Assembly: GCA_027488715.1 (NCBI GenBank)
Contig: JAIYBD010000240.1
Location: 1-9,100, forward strand
Source of the DNA: Bacteroidota bacterium
GTDB taxonomy: Bacteria; Bacteroidota; Bacteroidia; UBA7662; CANHCV01
DNA length: 9,100 bases
Direction of reading: 5' to 3'
In this document: positions 1 through 8,346 of the stretch, in pieces
How the letters are laid out: each line of letters starts with the position of its first letter
Position numbering within the stretch: the first letter of the stretch is position 1
Notes under the pieces: model-generated
The model's input: only the letters and a program-made list of their open reading frames with translations
What the model was told of the DNA's origin: nothing
Database searches by the model: none
Translations under genes and position numbers: made by a program

Positions 1-637
1 AGGCATTTTTTAGGAATTTTCCAATTCTACCAATGAGTAGTCCGCCAATGGGAGCAACCAGAAAAATCAAAAGGGTTAATTGCCAAGAAACAAAAAACAT
101 GGTTCCTAGGTACAAAAGGATTTGAAAAGGATCTCGAAAAATCATCTCCAAAACGCCCAGCATCGAGAATTCCACTTGGAAGACATCCGCGGTCATTCGT
201 GACAATAAATCTCCTTTTTGCTCACCGCGGAAATAGGAAAGCGGAGCATTCAACCATCGATGATAAGCTTTTTCTCGAAGATTAAATACCAAACGCGTTC
301 GAATTTCGGCCATCTTCATGTTTCCCAAATAGCGGAAAATGCTTTTCAAAAAGATGAAAACAACAAGTAGCCCGCAAAACCAAAATAAGGCAGATTCTTT
401 TCCAACCTGATTGATCCAATCGTTAATGAACGCATTGAATCGACCGGTGAAAGAGGAGGTAACGACTTGATTTTGAGGGATTAATTCTCCTCCTGAAAAT
501 AGAATTTTTAGAAAAGGTATGATGAGGGAAATGGAAACTGCCGAGAAAATGGTTGAGATACTGAAGAAAACAAATACCCCGATGACATTTTTTTTCAGGG
601 GGATGAGATATTGGAATAAGTGCCTAATGTTCTTCAT
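1..637 (-). CDS. ABC exporter, transmembrane domain (MsbA-like), 5' part only
   Basis: This is the N-terminal 212 residues of an ABC-type exporter; the gene continues beyond the left edge, so the ATP-binding domain is not visible. The fragment begins MKNIRHLFQYLIPLKKN, then shows hydrophobic segments at about residues 18-47, 82-101 and 171-203, fitting the membrane domain of MsbA-like half-transporters. The strongest signature is GDLLSRMTADV at 142-152, the cytoplasmic coupling region that reads GDLxSRLTxDV in this family, preceded by PLSYFR at 132-137. Family members move lipids, lipid A, drugs or peptides across the inner membrane; the substrate here cannot be told. The ATG (637-635) overlaps the TGA of the upstream lipoprotein gene as ATGA, so the two are probably translated in a coupled way. 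Family assignment is firm, exact role is not. Confidence 0.88.
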   Translation of the reverse strand, partial: MKNIRHLFQYLIPLKKNVIGVFVFFSISTIFSAVSISLIIPFLKILFSGGELIPQNQVVTSSFTGRFNAFINDWINQVGKESALFWFCGLLVVFIFLKSIFRYLGNMKMAEIRTRLVFNLREKAYHRWLNAPLSYFRGEQKGDLLSRMTADVFQVEFSMLGVLEMIFRDPFQILLYLGTMFFVSWQLTLLIFLVAPIGGLLIGRIGKFLKNA

Positions 638-1275
638 TCGGCAATTCCATAGGTGATGTCGGCCTGTAACTTTTCTCCTAAAATTCGTAATTGATCCAAG
701 GCCGATTGAGATACCACCAAATCATAAATACCCATATCACCGGTTGTTTTGCCAACAATTCGAACGAAAACCAATCGGCCGTTCTCGGGATTAACCACTT
801 TTACCAAGGATTGAACCGGTAATGATGGATGAAGGGCAGTAAATGAGATGGGATCTAAAACATCACTTTTCCCTAATCCTACCAAACCTTTTTTGGTGGT
901 TGGTTTAAGTTTTACATCCAATTTTGCTGGGGCCGTAGTGGGTTTCGAAATGGGTTTTGTGATCGATGCTGAAGGTTTTGGAGGAGTAGGATTTTTGGCA
1001 GGTTCTGCATTTCCGGTTTTTTCAACCATCGTTGAAGTATTGGAAGAATTTTCTCGCGGAATGAGTAATTTTTGACCTGCTTGAATTTTGTCGGGCTGGA
1101 TATTATTGATTTCAATGATCTTGGCCGTAGAAACTTGGTATTTCTTCGCAATGGCTGACAGCGTTTGTCCTTTATCAATTTGATGAATGGTGAAGATTTG
1201 ACCATTCTCTTTTTTTTGTCCAATGGAATCCATCGGTGAACATGAAAACAAGGTTAAAAAAAGTAGGGTGGACAT
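634..1275 (-). CDS. LysM lipoprotein with C-terminal RlpA-like (double-psi barrel) domain
   Basis: A 213-residue predicted lipoprotein. From the ATG at 1275 it starts MSTLLFLTLFSC, a short hydrophobic stretch ending in a lipobox-like LFSC with Cys12 as the likely lipidated residue. One LysM domain covers about 28-73 (ending QAGQKLLIP), which in this family binds peptidoglycan. A Lys/Pro/Thr-rich linker follows at about 85-128. The C-terminal part (about 145-213) resembles the RlpA double-psi beta-barrel, with ALHPSLPVQSLVKVVNPENG and then VRIVG. RlpA enzymes normally continue NDRGP here, including a catalytic Asp, and that motif is absent, so I infer a binding or structural rather than lytic role. 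An in-frame TTG at 1293 would add six residues ahead of the signal peptide and is less likely. It overlaps the ABC exporter gene by four bases, which suggests a cell-envelope role for the pair. Confidence 0.82.
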   Translation of the reverse strand: MSTLLFLTLFSCSPMDSIGQKKENGQIFTIHQIDKGQTLSAIAKKYQVSTAKIIEINNIQPDKIQAGQKLLIPRENSSNTSTMVEKTGNAEPAKNPTPPKPSASITKPISKPTTAPAKLDVKLKPTTKKGLVGLGKSDVLDPISFTALHPSLPVQSLVKVVNPENGRLVFVRIVGKTTGDMGIYDLVVSQSALDQLRILGEKLQADITYGIAE

Positions 1276-1295
1276 GATTCTTATTTTGTACAAAG

Positions 1296-1327
1296 TTCGA
1301 AAAACTTTTCGGCTTTACTTACATTTG
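1296..1327 (+). promoter_or_regulatory. Candidate Bacteroidota-type promoter for the nuclease gene
   Basis: TACATTTG at 1320-1327 matches the Bacteroidota -7 consensus TAnnTTTG exactly. Twenty bases upstream is TTCG (1296-1299), a three-of-four match to the -33 TTTG. The start codon at 1333 lies only five bases after the -7 box, so a transcript from here would be leaderless or nearly so. The gap is only 57 bases long, so a chance match is possible. Confidence 0.27.
1298..1311. repeat. Short perfect inverted repeat between divergent genes
   Basis: CGAAAA-AC-TTTTCG is a 14-base hairpin or palindrome with six-base arms, lying in the 57-base gap between the divergent lipoprotein and nuclease genes. 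It could be an operator, but it is AT-rich and short enough to arise by chance. Nothing else in the sequence supports regulation here. Confidence 0.2.
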
Positions 1328-1332
1328 TTTTG

Positions 1333-3798
<2,466 letters not shown>

Positions 3799-3812
3799 GT
3801 TCAAAACGATTC

Positions 3813-3844
3813 GAAAGGTACGATGTTTTCATTACATGCACAAA
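3813..3844 (-). promoter_or_regulatory. Candidate Bacteroidota-type promoter for the unknown gene at 3418-3798
   Basis: Read on the minus strand, TTTG (3844-3841), a 20-base spacer and TACCTTTC (3820-3813) approximate the TTTG-N~20-TAnnTTTG promoter of Bacteroidota, with one mismatch in the last base of the -7 box. The start codon at 3798 is 14 bases downstream, giving a leader of roughly ten bases. The -33 element overlaps the first codons of the divergent DUF2256 gene. Confidence 0.35.
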
Positions 3845-3973
3845 AAGCCTTTCTTACCTTCCAAAGATTGTGTTGTATGTGGAAAGCCTTTTTCATGGAG
3901 AAAAAAATGGGAAAAAGTTTGGGATGAAGTCAAATATTGCAGCGATAGGTGCCGAAGAAATAAAGCATCCTGA
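3836..3973 (+). CDS. DUF2256 small zinc-binding protein, photolyase-associated
   Basis: A 45-residue protein, too short for usual ORF cutoffs but clearly a DUF2256 member. It begins [19 protein letters not shown] and continues with [19 protein letters not shown] (21-39), matching the family pattern of a CxxC (Cys12, Cys15) and a CxxxC (Cys35, Cys39) around the WRKKW and WDEVKYCS motifs. The four cysteines very probably bind one zinc ion. The molecular role is unknown; family genes are typically found beside bacterial cryptochrome/photolyase genes, as here. The ATG at 3836 starts directly at the conserved part. The gene opens the three-gene module and overlaps the DUF2805 frame from 3924. I see no convincing promoter in the 37 bases upstream. 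Confidence 0.9.
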   Translation: MHKKPFLPSKDCVVCGKPFSWRKKWEKVWDEVKYCSDRCRRNKAS

Positions 3974-4241
3974 TTATACCGCCGAACAAATGGATCGGAT
4001 CATTGAAATGGCCTGGGAGGATCGAACTCCTTTTGAAGCTATTGAAATTCAATTTGGTATCAACCAAGATGGAGTCATTAAACTCATGCGGGCTTGGATG
4101 AAACCCAGTTCCTTCAAAATGTGGAGGAAAAGAACCAAGGGACGCACCACTAAACATCTGCAGCTTAGAAGTACCGATATTGACCGATTTCACTGCTCTC
4201 GACAACGTCACATTTCCTTCAATAAAATTTCGAAACGATGA
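3924..4241 (+). CDS. DUF2805/TIGR03643 family protein, photolyase-associated
   Basis: Recognised from the conserved core: [16 protein letters not shown] (25-40), [13 protein letters not shown] (44-56), [11 protein letters not shown] (60-70) and [10 protein letters not shown] (73-82). This is the DUF2805/TIGR03643 family, small basic proteins of unknown function found next to bacterial cryptochromes; the helical, Arg/Lys-rich core suggests nucleic-acid contact, which is my inference. From ATG 3924 it has 105 residues and overlaps DUF2256 by 50 bases in another frame. The alternative ATG at 3990 would avoid the overlap but cuts into what looks like conserved sequence (YTAEQ before MDRIIEM), so 3924 is preferred but not certain. 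A GTG at 3870 is possible and less likely. The TGA overlaps the photolyase ATG as ATGA, indicating coupled translation. Confidence 0.86.
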   Translation: MKSNIAAIGAEEIKHPDYTAEQMDRIIEMAWEDRTPFEAIEIQFGINQDGVIKLMRAWMKPSSFKMWRKRTKGRTTKHLQLRSTDIDRFHCSRQRHISFNKISKR

Positions 4242-5716
4242 TTCTTCGTTTGGTCCTAGGCGATCAATTGAATGAAAAGCACTCTTGGTTCCATGCTATT
4301 GATCCGAACGTAATTTACCTTTTTCAGGAAATAAGGTCAGAAACCGATTACGTGGTGCATCACATTCAAAAAGTGGTAGCTATCTTCTTAGGCATGCGAA
4401 CCTTGGCGGAAAAATTGAAAAAAAACGGACATCAAATCCATTATCTACGAATTTCCGATCCTGAAAATCAGCATTCTTTTTTTACCAACGTTCAAAAAAT
4501 ACTTGATCGGTATTCCATTACGCACATCGAATACCAAGAGCCCGACGAATATCGTGTAGATGAACATTTGAGCAGTTTAAATACGCTTGGATTAGGGATT
4601 CAAAAGGTTTCTACGGAACATTTTTTGACCGAACGCTTCGAATTGAAGAAGATATTTGAAGGGAAAAAGACGTATTTGATGGAGAATTTCTACCGAAAAA
4701 TGCGCGTGAAGTGGAACGTTTTGGTTGATGAAGATCGCCAGCCTCTAGAAGGAAAATGGAATTTTGATCATGAAAATCGCAAGAAATGGGATGCAAAAAA
4801 TCAAGTGCCTCCACCGTTCGAATTCGGCCATGATGCGAGTGCTTTGGTGGAGGAACTCGAATTGGCCAACGTGAAAACCATGGGATTCATTCGAAATAAT
4901 GTTTCAGTTTGGCCAAAGAGTAGGGAAGAAGCCCAACAAGTATTACACTATTTTATTGACTGGTTATTGCCAGTTTTCGGCGATTATCAGGATACGATGG
5001 CGCAAAATCAGCCATTTTTATTTCATTCGCGCATTTCTTTTGCGCTTAATGTTAAAATGTTGCATCCACTTGAAGTGGTTAAGTCCGTAGAAAAAACCTA
5101 CCTAGATGGAAAAGTTTCCATCAATCAAGCCGAAGGGTTCATTCGGCAAATTCTTGGTTGGAGGGAATTTGTACGTGGAATTTATTGGGCGGAAATGCCC
5201 AATTATGCAAAACTCAATCATTTCAATCATAAAAACTCCTTGCCCGATTTCTTTTGGACAGGTAAGACCGATCTGAATTGTTTATCCCAGTCCATTGGTC
5301 AAAGTTTAGAATTTTCATACGCCCACCACATTCAACGTTTGATGATTATTGGAAATTATGCCCTCATTTCTGGAATCGATCCCGATGAACTTGACCGCTG
5401 GTATTTAGGGATTTATATCGATGCTTTTGAGTGGGTAGAAATGCCTAATACGCGGGGCATGAGCCAATTTGCCGACGGAGGTAAGTTGGCCACCAAACCG
5501 TATGCCTCTAGCGCGAATTACATTCAGAAGATGGGAAATTATTGCCAACACTGTAAATTCAATCCCAAAGAAAAAGAAGGACCTAATGCTTGTCCATTTA
5601 ATCAGAAATACTGGGACTTTATTGGAAGAAATGCCGATGCTTTTCGGAAAAATCCAAGAATGAGTATGATGGTGAAATTATGGGAAAAACAGAATCAAAA
5701 CAACTTGAGCTCTTGA
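4238..5716 (+). CDS. phrB: Iron-sulfur bacterial cryptochrome / (6-4) photolyase (PhrB type)
   Basis: A 492-residue flavoprotein of the FeS-BCP (bacterial (6-4) photolyase/CryB) class, which uses FAD and light to repair UV (6-4) photoproducts. The N-terminal [11 protein letters not shown] opens the antenna domain (to about 130); the FAD domain runs from about 225 to the end. Aligned by eye with Agrobacterium PhrB, numbering is offset by two throughout. The four [4Fe-4S] ligands are present as Cys348, Cys436, Cys439 and Cys452 (C350/438/441/454). The substrate-site histidines are His363-His364 in YAHHIQRLM, and electron-transfer positions Trp340, Trp388, Tyr389, Tyr422 and Tyr428 also match. 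GFIRQILGWREF (300-311) and MSQFADGG (408-415) are typical. The antenna pigment in this class is dimethylribityllumazine. The gene is coupled to DUF2805 by ATGA and overlaps the end of maf by 22 bases. All visible key residues are intact, so it should be active. Confidence 0.95.
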   Translation: MILRLVLGDQLNEKHSWFHAIDPNVIYLFQEIRSETDYVVHHIQKVVAIFLGMRTLAEKLKKNGHQIHYLRISDPENQHSFFTNVQKILDRYSITHIEYQEPDEYRVDEHLSSLNTLGLGIQKVSTEHFLTERFELKKIFEGKKTYLMENFYRKMRVKWNVLVDEDRQPLEGKWNFDHENRKKWDAKNQVPPPFEFGHDASALVEELELANVKTMGFIRNNVSVWPKSREEAQQVLHYFIDWLLPVFGDYQDTMAQNQPFLFHSRISFALNVKMLHPLEVVKSVEKTYLDGKVSINQAEGFIRQILGWREFVRGIYWAEMPNYAKLNHFNHKNSLPDFFWTGKTDLNCLSQSIGQSLEFSYAHHIQRLMIIGNYALISGIDPDELDRWYLGIYIDAFEWVEMPNTRGMSQFADGGKLATKPYASSANYIQKMGNYCQHCKFNPKEKEGPNACPFNQKYWDFIGRNADAFRKNPRMSMMVKLWEKQNQNNLSS

Positions 5717-6258
5717 AACAAGCGTGAGGTGGGTAGTCCCATCACGTTGTAAAAACAGCCCTCAATTTTTTTCATTCCAACGCCCCCAATCCATTCTTGA
5801 ATTCCATAACTTCCCGCTTTATCCAAAGGTTGATATTGGGATAGGTAATATTCTATTTCAGAATGGGTTAAATCTTGAAATGAAACCTTAGTTACCTCTG
5901 AAAATGACGTTGTTTTGGAGTTGGATTTCAGTGTAACACCGGTTACCACTTGATGCGTTTTTCCCGACAATTTTTGCAGCATGGAATGCGCGTCTTCCAT
6001 GTTTTTAGGTTTGCCCAGTAATTCATTTTCAAGAATTACGACGGTGTCGGCCGTAATAATGAGGTCATTTTCGTGGCCAGCTTCAGCGAATTTTGCCTTT
6101 AGTTGTGACAGATATATGGGAACATCCATGAAAGGCAAATCAGAAGGATATACCTCTTCAACATCAACTCGAATGATGGTGGGAGATAGGTCGATCATTT
6201 CCAACAACTGCTTTCTTCGGGGGCTTTGGGAGGCCAATAAAATGTTCCAATTCTTCAT
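5695..6258 (-). CDS. maf: Maf family nucleoside triphosphate pyrophosphatase (dTTP/UTP type)
   Basis: A 187-residue cytoplasmic Maf protein, of normal family length. These enzymes hydrolyse non-canonical or surplus nucleoside triphosphates to monophosphates and pyrophosphate, and have been linked to cell division arrest. The N-terminal LLASQSPRRKQLL (7-19) is the substrate-binding loop. Then come TADTVV (69-74) with Asp71 as the likely catalytic residue, LGKP (81-84), LSGKTHQV (97-104), DKAGSYGIQ (146-154) and YNVMGLP (170-176). Lys83 and Gln154, with the Arg of the SPRR loop, match the YhdE-type set associated with dTTP/UTP and modified pyrimidine nucleotides rather than the YceF set; this subtype call is from memory of the family. 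The start ATG overlaps the UbiA stop as ATGA. Its 3' end overlaps that of the convergent photolyase gene. Confidence 0.94.
   Translation of the reverse strand: MKNWNILLASQSPRRKQLLEMIDLSPTIIRVDVEEVYPSDLPFMDVPIYLSQLKAKFAEAGHENDLIITADTVVILENELLGKPKNMEDAHSMLQKLSGKTHQVVTGVTLKSNSKTTSFSEVTKVSFQDLTHSEIEYYLSQYQPLDKAGSYGIQEWIGGVGMKKIEGCFYNVMGLPTSRLFQELKLF
5718..5750. other. Imperfect hairpin just after the photolyase stop
   Basis: ACAA, CGTGA and TGGG on the left pair with CCCA, TCACG and TTGT on the right, with a TAGT loop and small bulges (one G, two G). It begins one base after the photolyase stop, where a terminator might sit, but no T run follows on the plus strand. It also encodes a conserved part of Maf (NVMGLP), so it may be incidental. 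Confidence 0.2.
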
Positions 6259-7100
6259 AAAAAAAGGGTGATTATTCCTGCGAATAAATAAATTTTGATG
6301 TACTTCTGGTAGAATGTGGCTTGGTTACGAAGGTCGTTTTTCAAGTTGCTCAATAACAAAGGGAATGAAAGAGCTGGGAGAAATATCCAAATTAGTTTGT
6401 AAATGGAAGATTTTTCTAGAATAAACAAATGGGCGAATCCCAACCATAAGAAAACGATCAGTAAAAAAATGACTCCTTTGAAAATATTTTTAGAAGCCGA
6501 TGGTGCCCATGTTTTCTTTTGATGTTGTTGATCACCAGAAGAATCTTGAACATCTTTTAGATACTCCCGCATCAGAGAAAGAGAGAAAATGATTAAAAAG
6601 TATCCTGTGAACTCCACGTGTGAAATTTCATGAGTGCTAAGTTGGTGAAAGAACTTTGATATGGAAAAGTCGAGTTGGCTCCAAAATGGAAGCATAATAG
6701 TGAAAGCCAAGGAGAAAGAAACCATGATTCCTCCCCACCAACCTTTATTTTTGGTTTGAATGAGGTTGTAGGCTACACTGATGAACCATAAAAAATATAG
6801 GGCAGAGCTGAGGTGGCCTGAAGAAAATGTTGGAATCATAAGCAAGGAGATTACCCCAAAAATTCTGGCTATCCAACCTCTTTGTTTCAAGGTTACATTT
6901 GGGAACTTATTGTTGGAACGATCTACCTCAAAATCCAAAAAATTGTTCAAAGCATTGGCAAAAAGTACACCAAAAAGTACAATTACGCCCAATTGGAGAG
7001 CCAATGTAGTTGAATTCGAAATCCATTTTTGATAGGCTGCATAAACGGCCACCGAAACGAAAATGGCATTAAAAAAACGCAGAGATTTTAATATGCTCAT
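6255..7100 (-). CDS. UbiA-family membrane prenyltransferase
   Basis: A 281-residue polytopic membrane protein with about seven to nine hydrophobic segments, fitting UbiA-type prenyltransferases that join a prenyl diphosphate to an acceptor. In Bacteroidota the relatives at this position are usually annotated as geranylgeranylglycerol-phosphate geranylgeranyltransferase-like; the true substrate is unknown. The second Asp-rich motif is complete: REYLKDVQDSSGDQQ (178-192) with Asp183, Asp186 and Asp190. The first reads NNFLDFEVD (52-60); the canonical NDxxDxxxD has Asp where this protein has Asn53, so one metal-binding Asp is missing. The stretch after it (SNNKFPNVTL) also departs from the usual NKPxRP. 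The ATG at 7100 overlaps the kdsC stop as ATGA and is chosen over an in-frame ATG at 7127; the maf start overlaps its own stop the same way. Confidence 0.88.
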   Translation of the reverse strand: MSILKSLRFFNAIFVSVAVYAAYQKWISNSTTLALQLGVIVLFGVLFANALNNFLDFEVDRSNNKFPNVTLKQRGWIARIFGVISLLMIPTFSSGHLSSALYFLWFISVAYNLIQTKNKGWWGGIMVSFSLAFTIMLPFWSQLDFSISKFFHQLSTHEISHVEFTGYFLIIFSLSLMREYLKDVQDSSGDQQHQKKTWAPSASKNIFKGVIFLLIVFLWLGFAHLFILEKSSIYKLIWIFLPALSFPLLLSNLKNDLRNQATFYQKYIKIYLFAGIITLFL

Positions 7101-7615
7101 GCTTGTTGGATGGAAATGGAATTCCATTTGTCTTGAATTCGTAGCGTTTTTTCGATGATTTCCCGAACCGCCCCTTCGCCTCCTTTGGCCAAAGTAATTA
7201 AATCGACGTTGGAGAAAATTTCAGGCATGGCATTGGGTGGACATGTGCGAACGCCGCAAGCCTGCATGGCCTCAAAATCAGGAACATCATCGCCCATGTA
7301 CAACACTTCTTCCGATGAAAGTTCGTATTTTTTAAAGATTCCCATGAGCACTTCGTGTTTGTAAAAAAAAAAAAAAAAAGACTCCATGGCACCTAATTTC
7401 GATAGTCGAGTACGAGCGCCTGGGATGGTGCTGCCCGAGATAATGAATATTTTAAATCCTTCGTTGGCAGCATGTCGAATGGCATATCCATCGTAAATAT
7501 TCATCGTTCTACGTTCTTCTCCACCTTCGGTAAGAATTAAAGATCCGTTGGTTAACACCCCATCGAAATCGAAAACAAAGGTGGTAATATGCTGAAGTTT
7601 TTCTAATGGATTCAT
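7097..7615 (-). CDS. kdsC: KdsC-like HAD phosphatase (Kdo 8-phosphate phosphatase)
   Basis: A 172-residue HAD-superfamily C0 phosphatase, matching KdsC, which releases phosphate from 3-deoxy-D-manno-octulosonate 8-phosphate to give Kdo for lipid A-core synthesis. Motif I is FDFDGVLTNG (15-24) with nucleophile Asp16 and Asp18; motif II is ISGS (59-62); motif III Lys is Lys86; motif IV is MGDDVPD (107-113); the tetramer-type tail KGGEGAVREIIEK is at 144-156. Length is normal. The oddity is residues 80-85: five Phe and a Tyr encoded by a 17-base T run (coding strand) stand where relatives have a sequence like FLGVxD, so the conserved Gly and the Asp just before Lys86 are missing. The reading frame is right on both sides. 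Either the sequence here is faulty or the enzyme is altered. Overlaps both neighbours by four bases. Confidence 0.9.
   Translation of the reverse strand: MNPLEKLQHITTFVFDFDGVLTNGSLILTEGGEERRTMNIYDGYAIRHAANEGFKIFIISGSTIPGARTRLSKLGAMESFFFFFYKHEVLMGIFKKYELSSEEVLYMGDDVPDFEAMQACGVRTCPPNAMPEIFSNVDLITLAKGGEGAVREIIEKTLRIQDKWNSISIQQA
7363..7379. repeat. Seventeen-base A/T homopolymer inside kdsC
   Basis: An unbroken run of 17 A on the plus strand (T in the coding sense) within the kdsC reading frame, encoding Phe80-Phe84 and parts of the flanking Ser79 and Tyr85 codons. No other run in the window approaches this length. Such tracts slip readily, so a one-base change would frameshift kdsC; the run may equally be a sequencing or assembly artefact. 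Confidence 0.95.
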
Positions 7616-8346
7616 GAGTTTTCTTGAATGAGTTTACTGATAGCTAAATAAATGGTTTTTTCCAATTCCTCGGTCATTTCCTGACTTTGTTTTTGGATAA
7701 GATTTTGATCATGTCGAATGGCAGGTCCTGTTTGGGCTTGCTTGGGACCCAACGAAAATGCATTCATTTGAGCTTGGGTTAACAAGGGTTTTAAAATGTC
7801 AAATGGAATTTCAAATTCCTTCAAAATTTTTTCCGAAACTACGTACATCGCATTTGAAAAATTCATGGCCCAAACCGCAGCAAGGTGTATTTTTTGCTTC
7901 TGTTGGGGATTGAGTTGAAATGCTTTTCCTCCCCAAAAGTCAACCCATTTTTTCATTTCAGCGAGATCAAAATCTGAATTTGCTTCGATAAAGAAAGGGA
8001 CATCCACCAACAAGTTTTTTAATTCTTTTCGGAAGGTTTGCAAAGGATACAACACCCCAGCTCGAAGATCTGCTGGAAATACCTCCATCCCTTTGGAGCC
8101 CGAACAATGAAGCACTAAACCGTTTAGGGATGGCAGGCTGGACACCACTTGGGCGAGTTGATCATCATTAACGGCTATGAAATATAGGTCGGCATGTAAA
8201 TCGATGTGTTCGATAGAATGAATGGTAGGGAAAGGGGAGCTGGATTCATGAGTTAATACCTGAACAATTTCAAAACCCACGGATTGGAATGGATTTGCGA
8301 AGTTTTGGGCGACGTTTCCCCAGCCGATAAAAACGATTTTACTCAT
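7612..8346 (-). CDS. Rossmann-like and DUF2520 domain protein
   Basis: A 244-residue protein with an N-terminal NAD(P)-binding Rossmann domain and a C-terminal DUF2520 helical domain, the architecture of 6-phosphogluconate dehydrogenase/ProC-like proteins. The dinucleotide loop is FIGWGNVAQNF (6-16), with Trp9 in the place that is usually Ala or Gly. ADLYFIAVNDDQ (52-63), HCSGSKGME (80-88) and GVLYPLQTF (97-105) are typical of the first domain. HLAAVWAMNFSN (154-165), FDILKPL (182-188) and AQTGPAIRHDQ (204-214) are typical of DUF2520. The substrate of this family is not known to me. The ATG at 8346 fits the family N-terminus and overlaps the ccmF stop by eight bases; a longer reading from 8406 lies within ccmF coding and is rejected. 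The stop overlaps the kdsC start as ATGA. Confidence 0.9.
   Translation of the reverse strand: MSKIVFIGWGNVAQNFANPFQSVGFEIVQVLTHESSSPFPTIHSIEHIDLHADLYFIAVNDDQLAQVVSSLPSLNGLVLHCSGSKGMEVFPADLRAGVLYPLQTFRKELKNLLVDVPFFIEANSDFDLAEMKKWVDFWGGKAFQLNPQQKQKIHLAAVWAMNFSNAMYVVSEKILKEFEIPFDILKPLLTQAQMNAFSLGPKQAQTGPAIRHDQNLIQKQSQEMTEELEKTIYLAISKLIQENS

Noticed and set aside
848..1075. Plus-strand reading frame opposite the LysM lipoprotein gene
   Set aside because: It is a shadow of the Lys/Pro/Thr-rich linker, with biased composition and no recognisable motif.
1276..1293. In-frame TTG start at 1293 for the LysM lipoprotein
   Set aside because: It adds MYKIRI before the signal peptide and uses a rarer start; the ATG at 1275 gives a normal lipoprotein N-terminus.
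3799..3804. In-frame TTG start at 3804 for the unknown minus-strand gene
   Set aside because: An ATG lies two codons downstream at 3798 and there is no sign favouring TTG.
3870..3923. GTG start at 3870 giving a 123-residue DUF2805 protein
   Set aside because: It would double-code most of DUF2256 and add residues unlike the family; ATG 3924 or 3990 is more plausible.
5981..6271. Plus-strand reading frame opposite maf
   Set aside because: The opposite strand encodes all conserved Maf motifs; this frame resembles no protein family.
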